Below, piece by piece: positions 6,537-15,033 of a DNA stretch of 49,807 nucleotides; position 1 is the stretch's first letter, and each line of letters begins with the position of its first letter. The DNA is from Chlamydiales bacterium (GTDB taxonomy: Bacteria; Chlamydiota; Chlamydiia; Chlamydiales; VFKH01). The position numbers and the translations under genes were made by a program. The DNA lies in NCBI GenBank assembly GCA_031292375.1, contig JARLHF010000009.1, positions 1 through 49,807 on the forward strand. Reading direction: 5' to 3'. Under the pieces are notes generated by a model that searched no databases, was not told where the DNA came from, and saw nothing but the letters and a program-made list of their open reading frames with translations.

Positions 6537-8052
6537 AATTAAGACATTTCAAGAAATTCAAAATATTTTACGCGATGATAAGCAAAATGGATTCTCTGTT
6601 GTTCAGTGTCATGGTGTTTTTGATTTACTTCATCCAGGACACATTAGGCACCTTGCAGAGGCTAAAAAGCAAGGAGATAAGCTTATCGTAACACTTACTC
6701 CTGATCGCTTTGTGAACAAAGGGCCAGGACGCCCTGCTTTTAATGAACAATTGCGCTGTGAAACGCTTGCGGCAATTGTTGCAGTTGACTATGTTGTTCT
6801 TAACGAGACTGCAGATGCGGTTTCATGTATTCAAAAAATTAAGCCAGATGTCTATGTGAAGGGCGTAGAGTATGTAGATCACGCAGCAGATGTAACGGGA
6901 AAAATTTCTGAAGAAGTAAGCGCCGTTAATTCTGTGGGTGGAAAAGTTCACTATACAGATGATATCGTATTTAGTTCTTCTTCTCTTATCAATCGCTACA
7001 TCGATCCAGTAGCTCCTGTGGTGACGGAGTTTTTAGAGAAAATTAAAAAAGAGTACCGAATAGAGGATGTCATCCGAGCAATTGATGGGCTTTCTACTTT
7101 AAAAGTTTTGGTTGTAGGTGATGCGATCATTGATGAATATCAATATGTATCTCCTCTTGGCCAATCGGGTAAAGGACTTCACATGGCTGCTCGTTGTTTA
7201 GAAAAAGAGGTGTTTCTTGGTGGATCTCTAATTGTCGCAAATCACGTGGCAGGTTTTGCTGGTCAAGTTGATCTAATCACATCTGTTGGCAGGGAGTGTC
7301 CTCATCTGCAGTTTATTCATCAAGCATTAGATCCAAAAGTAGGTAAGCAGTTTACCTATATTGATAAAGCAACAACACTTACAAAGAAGCGTTATGTTTT
7401 AAAAGATGGTAAGACACTTTCGAAACTTTTTGAAACATACTCTACAAATGAGTCTCTTCTTACAAGTGAGCAGACAGAAGAAATTGTTGCTGATTTGCGC
7501 GTGCATGCAAAGGAGTATGATGTTGTTATCGCTTGCGACTTTGGCAATGGTTTTACTAATCCAAAAATTGTGGAAGCACTCTCTTTGGCACCTACTTTTC
7601 TAGCGGTGAACACGCAGACTAATAGTGGCAATAGGGGCTTTAATGTAGTGACTCACTATAAGAGAGCAGATTTTATTTCACTCAATGAACCAGAGCTTCG
7701 CTTAGCAGCGCATGACAGACATAATCCTTTAGAAGATGTTGTAGAAAAAGTTGCACATAAATTAAACTGTCCCTCTGTTGCAATAACAAGAGGTGTAGAG
7801 GGAGTTGAATGTTATGCTCGAGAGACTTCTTCTTTTACAATACCAGCGCTTACCACAAATGTAATTGACCGTATAGGAGCAGGAGACAGCTTTTTAGCTA
7901 TAGCGTCTTTGGGCCTTGCAAAAGGGTATTCTTTTCCTCTCTCTGGTTTTTTAGGTTCTGTGGCAGCAGCTATGGATGTGCAAATTGTTGGTAATAGAGA
8001 ATCTGTACAGAAAGCTCCTTTTTGTAAATATGTGACAAGGCTTTTAAAATGA
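6526..8052 (+). CDS. Nucleotidyltransferase-PfkB sugar kinase fusion (reverse-order HldE-like)
   Basis: Residues about 1-170 are a cytidylyltransferase-like domain with HPGH (36-39) and a late SSSSLINRY motif. Residues about 185-505 are a PfkB/ribokinase domain with VVGDAIIDEY near its start and GAGDSF near 451, the catalytic-base motif. The bifunctional heptose enzyme HldE has the same two activities but with the kinase first; here the order is swapped. It most likely phosphorylates and nucleotidyl-activates a heptose phosphate or related sugar made by the adjacent isomerase. Because it lies between gmhA-like and E1 genes, it probably belongs to a dedicated pathway and may not supply core ADP-heptose. 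Start ATG at 6526 overlaps the isomerase by 11 bases. Confidence 0.85.
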   Translation: MHTKIKTFQEIQNILRDDKQNGFSVVQCHGVFDLLHPGHIRHLAEAKKQGDKLIVTLTPDRFVNKGPGRPAFNEQLRCETLAAIVAVDYVVLNETADAVSCIQKIKPDVYVKGVEYVDHAADVTGKISEEVSAVNSVGGKVHYTDDIVFSSSSLINRYIDPVAPVVTEFLEKIKKEYRIEDVIRAIDGLSTLKVLVVGDAIIDEYQYVSPLGQSGKGLHMAARCLEKEVFLGGSLIVANHVAGFAGQVDLITSVGRECPHLQFIHQALDPKVGKQFTYIDKATTLTKKRYVLKDGKTLSKLFETYSTNESLLTSEQTEEIVADLRVHAKEYDVVIACDFGNGFTNPKIVEALSLAPTFLAVNTQTNSGNRGFNVVTHYKRADFISLNEPELRLAAHDRHNPLEDVVEKVAHKLNCPSVAITRGVEGVECYARETSSFTIPALTTNVIDRIGAGDSFLAIASLGLAKGYSFPLSGFLGSVAAAMDVQIVGNRESVQKAPFCKYVTRLLK

Positions 8053-9035
8053 TGGAAGATGTAAAAGAAGATATAGCCTTGCAATTATTTTATAAGACTT
8101 TGCGTATACGGATGGTAGAAGAGGCTATTGCAGAAAAATATTCAGAGCAACAGATGCGCTGCCCTGTCCACTTAAGCATTGGACAAGAGGCTATTGCTGT
8201 TGGAGTGTGTGCGCATTTAACGGCTCGAGATTATTTAATCAGTAATCACAGAGCTCATGCTCACTATCTTGCAAAAGGTGGCAATTTAAAGCGTATGATA
8301 GCAGAAATTTATGGAAAAGAGACAGGCTGCTCTTCTGGAAGGGGAGGCTCTATGCATCTTGTGGATTTAGATGTGGGTATGCTTGGATCAACTCCCATTG
8401 TTGGTGGTAGCATTCCTGTTGCAGTAGGTGCTGCCTTTGGATCCGTTTTAAAGGGTGAAAATCGTGTTACCGTACTTTTTATAGGTGAGGGTGCAACAGA
8501 AGAGGGTGTTTTTTCTGAAGCGCTCAATTTTGCAGCCTTGAAGAAGCTACCTGTGCTTTTTGTTTGTGAAAACAATTTTTATTCTGTTTATTCGCCCTTA
8601 TCTGTACGGCAACCAGAAGAGAGAGATCGCGTGGCTATTGCAAAAGCTCATGGCTTTTTTACAAAAGAAGGAGATGGCAATCGCGTTGAAGAGGTTCATC
8701 AACTCTCTGGTTTGGCAATTCAACACATAAGAGAGGGCAAGGGGCCTGCGTATGTTGAATTTACAACATACAGATTTAGAGAGCATTGTGGGCCTAATTT
8801 TGATAATAATATAGGGTACCGAGAAGAGTCGGAATATTTAGATTGGAAAAAATCATGCCCTGTGGATGCATTTTTAGCCTATTTGCTGGAAAAAAAGCTT
8901 GTGTCAGATCTTTCTATTGAAGAGGCAAGAAAAGAAATCGCATTAGAAATTGAAGAAGCTTTTGATTTTGCCAAAAGTAGTCCTTTTCCTGTTTATGATC
9001 CCAATGTTGATACCACTTATGTAAGGGCACTATGA
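8049..9035 (+). CDS. TPP-dependent dehydrogenase E1 alpha-like subunit
   Basis: At 328 residues it has the usual E1 alpha length. GGSMHL and the thiamine-diphosphate/Mg motif GEGATEEG...ENN identify a 2-oxo-acid dehydrogenase E1 alpha subunit. It overlaps the upstream kinase by 4 bases and the E1 beta gene by 4 bases, so the three are translated together. No E2 acyltransferase or E3 is present, which argues against a pyruvate dehydrogenase complex. In avilamycin biosynthesis, an E1-like pair (AviB1/AviB2) is implicated in attaching a two-carbon branch to a sugar. A similar role here is an inference from the location inside a nucleotide-sugar operon. Confidence 0.87.
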   Translation: MMEDVKEDIALQLFYKTLRIRMVEEAIAEKYSEQQMRCPVHLSIGQEAIAVGVCAHLTARDYLISNHRAHAHYLAKGGNLKRMIAEIYGKETGCSSGRGGSMHLVDLDVGMLGSTPIVGGSIPVAVGAAFGSVLKGENRVTVLFIGEGATEEGVFSEALNFAALKKLPVLFVCENNFYSVYSPLSVRQPEERDRVAIAKAHGFFTKEGDGNRVEEVHQLSGLAIQHIREGKGPAYVEFTTYRFREHCGPNFDNNIGYREESEYLDWKKSCPVDAFLAYLLEKKLVSDLSIEEARKEIALEIEEAFDFAKSSPFPVYDPNVDTTYVRAL

Positions 9036-10105
9036 GTCGTCACATCAAATTTCACGAAGCAATCTTAGAAGCAACAGATCAAGTGATGGAATTGGATCCT
9101 AGAGTATACATTATGGGTCTTGGTGTTCCAGATCCTAAAGGTACCTTCGGAACAACGCTTGGATTGCAAAAAAAGTATGGTGAAAACCGAGTAATGGATA
9201 TGCCAACTTCTGAGAATGCCATGACGGGTATTGCTATTGGCTCTGCAATTGTTGGTATGCGACCTATCATGACACATCAAAGGGTGGATTTTTTTTTACT
9301 CGCTCTTGATCAACTGATTAATAACGCTGCTAAGTGGCACTATATGTTTGGCGGTAAAATGCAAGTGCCTCTTGTGATTCGTCTGATTATTGGTAGGGGC
9401 TGGGGGCAAGGGCCACAACATTCACAAACCTTGCACAATATTTTTGCACATATACCAGGTTTAAAAGTTGTAATGCCATCTACGCCCTTTGATGCAAAAG
9501 GATTGCTTGTGGCATCTGTTGAGGATAATAATCCTGTTGTATTTATTGAGCATCGTTGGTTGCATGGGATCTTTGGAGAGGTGCCTGAAAAGTTATATGA
9601 GGTGCCTTTAGGCAAAGCCAAAGTGATCAAAGAAGGCACTGATGTTACATTAGTTGCATGTTCTCAGATGACACTTGAGGCCTGGAAAGCTGCAAATGCT
9701 TTAGAAAAAGAGGGTATTTCTGCAGAAGTTGTGGACCTTCGCACAATTAAGCCGCTAGATAAAGAAACCGTTCTTGACTCCGTTAGAAAGACAGGAAGGC
9801 TTGTTGTATGTGACCCTGATTGGAAGACTTGCGGGCTTGCAGCCGAAGTGATTGCGTTTGTTACGGAAGAGGCTTTTGGGGACTTAAAATCTCCTCCTGT
9901 TCGCATCACTTATCCAGATTCCTTGAGTCCGACGAGTTGGATGCTTGCAAATCACTATTACCCAACCTCTAAAGATATTGAGATCAAAGTGCTGGAAATA
10001 ATGCATAAGAGTCCACAAGCAAAATTATTATTACAAGAGTTGTTACAAGATTTAAGTCAAAAGCCACATGATGTGCCAGACAATGCATTTACAGGGCCAT
10101 TTTAG
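9032..10105 (+). CDS. TPP-dependent dehydrogenase/transketolase E1 beta-like subunit
   Basis: At 357 residues it has the E1 beta fold order. The N-terminal pyrimidine-binding part carries the PTSENAMTGIAIGSA region, with the conserved Glu that activates TPP. The C-terminal transketolase-like domain contains VVDLRTIKPLDKETV. It is expected to form an alpha2-beta2 heterotetramer with the preceding subunit and produce an activated acyl or aldehyde unit from a 2-oxo acid. About 30 residues at the C terminus (SQKPHDVPDNAF) extend past a typical E1 beta. It is the last gene of a tightly overlapping block; a truncated DUF4160 gene follows 15 bases later. Confidence 0.87.
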   Translation: MSRHIKFHEAILEATDQVMELDPRVYIMGLGVPDPKGTFGTTLGLQKKYGENRVMDMPTSENAMTGIAIGSAIVGMRPIMTHQRVDFFLLALDQLINNAAKWHYMFGGKMQVPLVIRLIIGRGWGQGPQHSQTLHNIFAHIPGLKVVMPSTPFDAKGLLVASVEDNNPVVFIEHRWLHGIFGEVPEKLYEVPLGKAKVIKEGTDVTLVACSQMTLEAWKAANALEKEGISAEVVDLRTIKPLDKETVLDSVRKTGRLVVCDPDWKTCGLAAEVIAFVTEEAFGDLKSPPVRITYPDSLSPTSWMLANHYYPTSKDIEIKVLEIMHKSPQAKLLLQELLQDLSQKPHDVPDNAFTGPF

Positions 10106-10120
10106 CCTGAGAGGAAACTA

Positions 10121-10192
10121 ATGCCAGAAATCAGTCGTTTTTTAGGAATAGTTATTAAGATGTTTTTTGATGATCATAATACACCTCATTAA
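10121..10192 (+). pseudogene. Truncated DUF4160 gene (23 codons)
   Basis: The frame MPEISRFLGIVIKMFFDDHN-TPH-stop matches the start of DUF4160 proteins, which normally run to about 80 residues and continue with a HFH motif right where this one stops. GAGGAA precedes the ATG. DUF4160 and DUF2442 genes are commonly paired, and a DUF2442 gene follows here. I read this as the remnant of a normal DUF4160-DUF2442 pair after a deletion. Too short for routine gene calling. Confidence 0.75.
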
Positions 10193-10215
10193 TTTAAAAA
10201 AATTAAGGGTCTTGT

Positions 10216-10539
10216 GTGGTTATGAGAGTAAAAAAAGTCGAGTATGTTGATGGATATAGATTGAAACTACAGTTTAGCGATAAAAAAGTAAAAATTATTG
10301 ATTTTGCAGATAAATTACAGAACACTAAAGGTATTTTTAAAGAATTAAAGGACTTTGAATTTTTTAAACAGGTATCTTTAGATGACTGTCTATTGAGTAT
10401 TTGCTGGCCAAATGGTGCAGATATATGTCCAGATGTTTTGTACAGTATGGGTGAGGATGTTAAAGAGGTAAAGAAATTTATATCGAAACAAAAAATGGTA
10501 GAGCATAATCGTAGAAGGATCAAGAAGGGATTGCTATAG
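10216..10539 (+). CDS. DUF2442 domain-containing protein
   Basis: This 107-residue protein has the DUF2442 pattern: VKKVEYVDGYRLKLQFSDKK near the start and LLSICWPNGADICPDVLY near residue 60. The function is unknown; in many genomes the family is partnered with DUF4160 in a two-gene module suspected to be toxin-antitoxin-like. The GTG at 10216 sits seven bases after AAGG and is preferred, although an ATG two codons in (10222) is possible. The partner upstream is truncated, so this may be an orphan half-module lodged inside the glycan locus. It is not expected to act in sugar synthesis. Confidence 0.8.
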   Translation: MVMRVKKVEYVDGYRLKLQFSDKKVKIIDFADKLQNTKGIFKELKDFEFFKQVSLDDCLLSICWPNGADICPDVLYSMGEDVKEVKKFISKQKMVEHNRRRIKKGLL

Positions 10540-10543
10540 TAGT

Positions 10544-11533
10544 ATGGAAAAAGTATTAGTCATTGGAAGTAACTCCTTTTCTGGGAGTGATTTTATCGAC
10601 CTTCTTCTTGAAGAGGGAAATTATCAAGTGCTTGGAGTTAGCAGATCACCAGAAAAGCCTGCTCTCTTTCTTCCTTATAAGCAAAGAGATTGTTCTAACT
10701 TTCGCTTTCGGCAAATCGATCTGAATACAGACTTTGCAGAATTGAAAGATTTGCTTGAGAGCTTTAAGCCCGATTATGTTGTGAATTTTGCAGCCCAAAG
10801 TGAAGTGGCTCCCAGTTGGCAAAACCCAGACCATTGGTTTCAAACGAATGCGGTTGCACTCACTCGCCTTGCAAACATGCTCAAAGACCAGCCCTACTTA
10901 AAACGTTACGTGCACATTTCATCTCCTGAAGTATATGGAACTTGTGTGGGGAACATTAAAGAGGATGCTCCTTTAAATCCAAGCACCCCTTATGCAGCAT
11001 CGAAAGCTGCAGGGGATTTATCACTCTTTACGTTCGCCAAGAATTTTCATTTTCCTCTTGTAATGGTGCGAGCAACAAACGTTTATGGGGCAGGACAACA
11101 GCTTTTTAAAATTATTCCTCGTTCTATCATTTACTTAAAAACGGGTAAGAAGATAGAGCTGCACGGAGGCGGTGTTGCTGTTAAGTCTTATATTCATATC
11201 CGTGATGTCTCTAAGGGAGAGCTTATGGCTATGAAGCAGGGAAAAATTGGAGAGATCTACCATTTTTCTCCAGATCAAGGTGTTGCTGTAAAAGATGTAG
11301 TCGATATGATTTGCCATAAAATGCAGATACCTTTTGATAAGGCAACCATTGCGGTTGAGGAGCGTCTTGGACAAGATAAGGCGTATACAATTGATTCGCA
11401 AAAGGCAAGGCAAGAGTTTGGATGGTCACCTAAGATCACGCTCGAGCAAGGCATTCAAGATACGGTGTCCTGGGTGTCTAAAAATTTAGAAACTATTGAA
11501 AAAGAACCACTACAATACATTCATAAGGCTTAA
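10544..11533 (+). CDS. NAD-dependent epimerase/dehydratase (GDP-mannose 4,6-dehydratase/RmlB-like SDR)
   Basis: Extended SDR with a GSNSFSG Rossmann loop, the SSPEVYG serine motif, YAASK (YxxxK) and RATNVYGAGQQLFKIIP, a sequence typical of nucleotide-sugar 4,6-dehydratases. Those dehydratases usually have an Asp-Glu pair in the serine motif (STDEVYG). Here the Asp is replaced by Pro, so 4,6-dehydration may be lost or changed, leaving epimerase-type chemistry. The atypical Rossmann loop replaces the usual GxxGxxG with a Ser-rich version. It is followed six bases later by a methyltransferase, with which it is probably co-transcribed. Confidence 0.82.
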   Translation: MEKVLVIGSNSFSGSDFIDLLLEEGNYQVLGVSRSPEKPALFLPYKQRDCSNFRFRQIDLNTDFAELKDLLESFKPDYVVNFAAQSEVAPSWQNPDHWFQTNAVALTRLANMLKDQPYLKRYVHISSPEVYGTCVGNIKEDAPLNPSTPYAASKAAGDLSLFTFAKNFHFPLVMVRATNVYGAGQQLFKIIPRSIIYLKTGKKIELHGGGVAVKSYIHIRDVSKGELMAMKQGKIGEIYHFSPDQGVAVKDVVDMICHKMQIPFDKATIAVEERLGQDKAYTIDSQKARQEFGWSPKITLEQGIQDTVSWVSKNLETIEKEPLQYIHKA

Positions 11534-11539
11534 AACAGT

Positions 11540-12199
11540 ATGGGAAATGAAGTAGATCTACTTGCAAACTATCCAAAAGCAAAGAGAAATGTTGAAGAGC
11601 GTGGCAATACAAAAACAGAAGAGGATAGATCCATTGCTCGCCAGTTTGGAAAGGAGTTTTTTGATGGAGATAGAAAGACAGGTTATGGTGGTTTTAACTA
11701 TCAGCCGCGTTTTTGGCAGCCGGTGGTTCCAACTTTTTTAGAGTATTATCATTTAAAGCCAAAAGATAGGGTTTTGGATGTTGGTTGCGCAAAAGGCTTT
11801 ATGCTTTATGATATGATGCAAATGGTTCCAGGTCTTGAAATTCAAGGTGTTGATGTCTCTTCTTACGCTATTGAAAATGCTATTGAAGAGGTAAAGTCTT
11901 TTGTACAGGTTGCAGACGCTAGAAAATTGCCCTTTCCAGATAACTCTTTTGATCTTGTGATTTCCATTAACACGGTGCACAATCTTGAAAAAGATGATCT
12001 TGCAATGGCTTTACAAGAGATTGAAAGAGTGAGTCGTGGCAAGAGTTTTATAACCGTGGATGCTTATCGTGATGAGCGTGAAAAAGAGCTAATGTATGCT
12101 TGGAATTTGACAGCGAAGACCATTATGCATGTAGATGAATGGAAGGCTTTTTTCAAACAGGTAGGTTACACAGGTGACTTTTATTGGTTTATACCTTAG
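11540..12199 (+). CDS. Class I SAM-dependent methyltransferase
   Basis: This 219-residue protein has motif I VLDVGCAKGFMLYDM, an acidic residue at the end of beta-2 (GVDVSSYA), and FPDNSFDLVISINTVHNLEKDD as motifs II to post-II. This is the Methyltransf_11 pattern. A basic and acidic N-terminal 60 residues precede the fold. The product is a soluble enzyme, probably methylating a sugar O- or N-position, or a carboxylate, in the surface glycan. The gene lies between an SDR and an acetolactate-synthase-like enzyme on the same strand. Confidence 0.83.
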   Translation: MGNEVDLLANYPKAKRNVEERGNTKTEEDRSIARQFGKEFFDGDRKTGYGGFNYQPRFWQPVVPTFLEYYHLKPKDRVLDVGCAKGFMLYDMMQMVPGLEIQGVDVSSYAIENAIEEVKSFVQVADARKLPFPDNSFDLVISINTVHNLEKDDLAMALQEIERVSRGKSFITVDAYRDEREKELMYAWNLTAKTIMHVDEWKAFFKQVGYTGDFYWFIP

Positions 12200-12230
12200 T
12201 AACTCAGGTTAGTACACAGGATTTATATTT

Positions 12231-14024
12231 ATGAAATTAGCTGATTATGTTGTAGATTTTTTTGTAAAACAGGGGATTAGTCATAACTTTTTAGTCTCTG
12301 GTGGTGCAGTTATTCATCTTGTAGACTCCACTGCAAAGCATGATCAAATCATGCCTGTGTGTGTGCAACATGAAGAACATGGTGCTGCTGCTGCTGATAT
12401 GTATGCGCGTGTTACAGGAAATTTGGGTCTTACAATGACGACAAGTGGCCCTGGAGCTACAAATATTGTAACTAGCGTATGCAATGCCTATACAGATTCT
12501 ATACCTATGGTTTGTATTACAGGGCAAGTTTCAACATTTCGAATTAAAAAAAGTGAGAAGCTTCGCCAACGTGGGTTTCAAGAAACAGATGTTGTATCGA
12601 TTTTTTCAAGTATTACAAAATACGCCAAATTGATAAGAGATCCTTTAACGATCCGCTATGAGCTTGAAAAAGCTGTTTATATAGCAAAAGAGGGACGTCC
12701 AGGTCCTGTTCTGTTAGATATTCCAGATGATCTTCAAAGAGTGGATATCGATCCAGATAACTTAGTGTCTTATATGCCCTCTAGTGAACTTCCAGTTGTT
12801 TCAAATGATATTGTCAGACAGCTTTTTCAGATGATAGCAGATTCTAAACGTCCTGTTTTTGTTATAGGAGCAGGAGTGCATTGCGCCAAAGTGGAAGAGG
12901 CTGTAACTGTTTTTTTAAGGCATTTTAAAGTACCTGTTCTTTTGACGTGGGGTGCTTTTGATCTACTTGCCTTTGATGATGAGCTCAATATGGGAGGAGT
13001 TGGTGTTTGTGGGCCAAGAGCTGGTAATTTTGCTGTACAAAATGCGGACCTTGTTGTAGCTATGGGCACGCGTCTTTCTCCAATGATAACAGGGGGCAAG
13101 CAAAATTTATTTGCACCTGGTGCAAAAAAAATAATGATTGATGTCGATGAGGAAGAGCTCAAGAAGTTTGATAAAGACACATTTGTTTTAGATTTGCAAA
13201 TTCATTCAGACCTTGGCAAGTTTTTTAAAGTATGTGAAAGTTTTTATATAGAGAATATTGAAGATAGGTTTTCTTCTTGGAGGAAGCTTATCCATGAGTG
13301 GATGCGAGAGTACCCTGTTTGCAATCTTGATGATTATCACCGTAAAGACCGCGTGAACCCTTATGTTTTTATTAAGGAGATGTCTGGTTTGGCAAAAGAG
13401 GGTGATATTATTATTGCTGATACAGGAGCAAATGTCAGTTGGACGCTGCAGGCGTTTGAAACTAAAAAAAGGCAAAGAATATTTTCTGCTTGGAACCATA
13501 CTCCAATGGGGTATTCTCTTCCAGCAAGTGTAGGTGCTGCTTTTGCTACGAAGGAAGATGTCATTTGTATTATTGGCGATGGCGGACTCATGATGTGTTT
13601 GCAAGAGCTTGCAACGGCTCGTAGACATAATTTGCCCATTAAAATTTTCATATTCGATAATAAGGGACATGGTATTCAAAAGCAGACAATTGATACATGG
13701 CTCAATTCTCATTATGTTGCTGTTGACGAAGCTTCTGGCCTTTATTTTCCGGATTATCATAAATTGGCAGAAAGTTTTCATATTCCCTATTTTTGTATTA
13801 GGAATCACAGTGATTTGCTGTCTAATTTTAATGCCATTTGGAACACTCCAGGACTTTTTATTTGTAACGTTGAGATGATTGAAAATCAAAAAATCGTTCC
13901 CATGCTCAAGTTTGGAGCAGGTCTTGAAGACTTAGATCCAAAGCTTCCCAAAGAGGAGCTTGCAAAGATTATGTCTCAATGCATGCACTTAGCACAGTGT
14001 GAAGTAGATTTGTACACATCGTAA
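12231..14024 (+). CDS. Acetolactate-synthase-like TPP-binding enzyme
   Basis: At 597 residues it has the three-domain TPP enzyme layout: an N-terminal pyrimidine domain with catalytic Glu48 in QHEEHGAAAADMYAR, a middle domain (about 195-330), and a C-terminal PP domain with IGDGGLMM near 448. There is no ilvN small subunit, ilvC or ilvD nearby. Proteins of this type in polysaccharide loci include YerE, which transfers a two-carbon unit from pyruvate to a 4-keto-sugar in yersiniose synthesis. I infer decarboxylation-linked C2 transfer or a related carboligation on a nucleotide sugar. CAGGA lies upstream of the ATG. This is a second TPP system in the same locus. Confidence 0.85.
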   Translation: MKLADYVVDFFVKQGISHNFLVSGGAVIHLVDSTAKHDQIMPVCVQHEEHGAAAADMYARVTGNLGLTMTTSGPGATNIVTSVCNAYTDSIPMVCITGQVSTFRIKKSEKLRQRGFQETDVVSIFSSITKYAKLIRDPLTIRYELEKAVYIAKEGRPGPVLLDIPDDLQRVDIDPDNLVSYMPSSELPVVSNDIVRQLFQMIADSKRPVFVIGAGVHCAKVEEAVTVFLRHFKVPVLLTWGAFDLLAFDDELNMGGVGVCGPRAGNFAVQNADLVVAMGTRLSPMITGGKQNLFAPGAKKIMIDVDEEELKKFDKDTFVLDLQIHSDLGKFFKVCESFYIENIEDRFSSWRKLIHEWMREYPVCNLDDYHRKDRVNPYVFIKEMSGLAKEGDIIIADTGANVSWTLQAFETKKRQRIFSAWNHTPMGYSLPASVGAAFATKEDVICIIGDGGLMMCLQELATARRHNLPIKIFIFDNKGHGIQKQTIDTWLNSHYVAVDEASGLYFPDYHKLAESFHIPYFCIRNHSDLLSNFNAIWNTPGLFICNVEMIENQKIVPMLKFGAGLEDLDPKLPKEELAKIMSQCMHLAQCEVDLYTS

Positions 14025-14032
14025 ATGATGCG

Positions 14033-14890
14033 CTATTCCCAAGGCATCTCTTTTTTAGAAGAAATGAACAGAGAGCCTTCTCGGTAAGATATAGGCATAT
14101 CGCTGGATTTTTTGACCTTTTCCCAGCCAAGTTTTTGTGCAAACATGTTGATCTGTAGTTTGCTTAAGTGAGCATAAATTTTTTCGGCGTTTTCTTCAGT
14201 ACCTATTTCTACAAAAGCATCTGTATTTTTCCAGTCATCTTTTGTTGTAGCCATAATAATCTGATCCTCATGACTCTCTACATCCATTTTAATTAGATCT
14301 GCTGAAGAAATAAGTTTTTTAATATCAAATACAGGTACTGTAAAGCGTTCAAGATCGCCATAGGGCTGTTTAGATCCTGCTAAATGGCTTGAAGTTGTAT
14401 TGCCAATTACTCGAACAAATTCAGCAGTTCCATCTTTTATTGAGACAGCTGCTTGGTGTAGTACAATATTGTTTATATCATTGAGAGCAAGCATCTCTTG
14501 TAACTTAGCAAAGTGTTTGGGATCTGGCTCGAACGATTCTACGCTATAGCCGCACTTTGAGAGTAATATGGAGTGTAGCCCTATGTTTGCACCGATATCT
14601 AAAGCTTTTTTATAGCGGTGGCGGTTAATCCAGTAAAAACTAAAGATCACGAGTTCATCAAGTCCAAATAGATCAAGTGTATTGACAGCTCCCATACTGA
14701 AGAAAGGCAAACTTAGGTTTCCAAATGGCTCAAAAGGCTTTTTTTCGCTAGAATTATCATGAAATACTTGTTCAACTGCAGGCTTTGTAATCTTTTCTAG
14801 TAGTTGATAGGGTTTGGTTGTTCTTGCATGAAAAGCTTTAATAGAGGGAAGGGTTTGCAGGATATCAGAGAGGATAGATGTTGTTGTCAT
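14033..14890 (-). CDS. FkbM-family methyltransferase
   Basis: This 285-residue protein has the FkbM pattern: KALDIGANIGLHSILLSKCG (SAM-binding motif I), VESFEPDP after beta-2, LHQAAVSIKDGTAEF and IKMDVESHEDQII. FkbM proteins are mostly O-methyltransferases acting on sugars or polyketides. The first 80 residues are an extra region with no clear motif. It is the only minus-strand gene between 10 and 15.9 kb and is divergent from the SDR at 15088. A full 36-bp inverted-repeat element lies in the shared intergenic space. AAGG eight bases upstream supports the ATG at 14890. Confidence 0.83.
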   Translation of the reverse strand: MTTTSILSDILQTLPSIKAFHARTTKPYQLLEKITKPAVEQVFHDNSSEKKPFEPFGNLSLPFFSMGAVNTLDLFGLDELVIFSFYWINRHRYKKALDIGANIGLHSILLSKCGYSVESFEPDPKHFAKLQEMLALNDINNIVLHQAAVSIKDGTAEFVRVIGNTTSSHLAGSKQPYGDLERFTVPVFDIKKLISSADLIKMDVESHEDQIIMATTKDDWKNTDAFVEIGTEENAEKIYAHLSKLQINMFAQKLGWEKVKKSSDMPISYREGSLFISSKKEMPWE

Positions 14891-15033
14891 AAAATGCCTT
14901 TTTACAGGGAAGATTTAGTTGTACGTAAGAAGTCTATTGGGAAAATGTTGTCAGACTAGTTGATTTAGCTCAAGTAACTTTTTCTAATGGATATAAAAAT
15001 AAGTGAATAGTAACCTGAGTTTTGGGTTTAAAT

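Noticed and set aside
8049-10105. Pyruvate or branched-chain 2-oxo-acid dehydrogenase complex
   Set aside because: No E2 or E3 genes adjoin, and both flanks are nucleotide-sugar genes; an orphan carboligase-type role fits better.
12231-14024. Branched-chain amino-acid acetolactate synthase (ilvB)
   Set aside because: No ilvN, ilvC or ilvD adjacent, and the neighbours are sugar genes; sequence similarity alone does not indicate isoleucine/valine synthesis.
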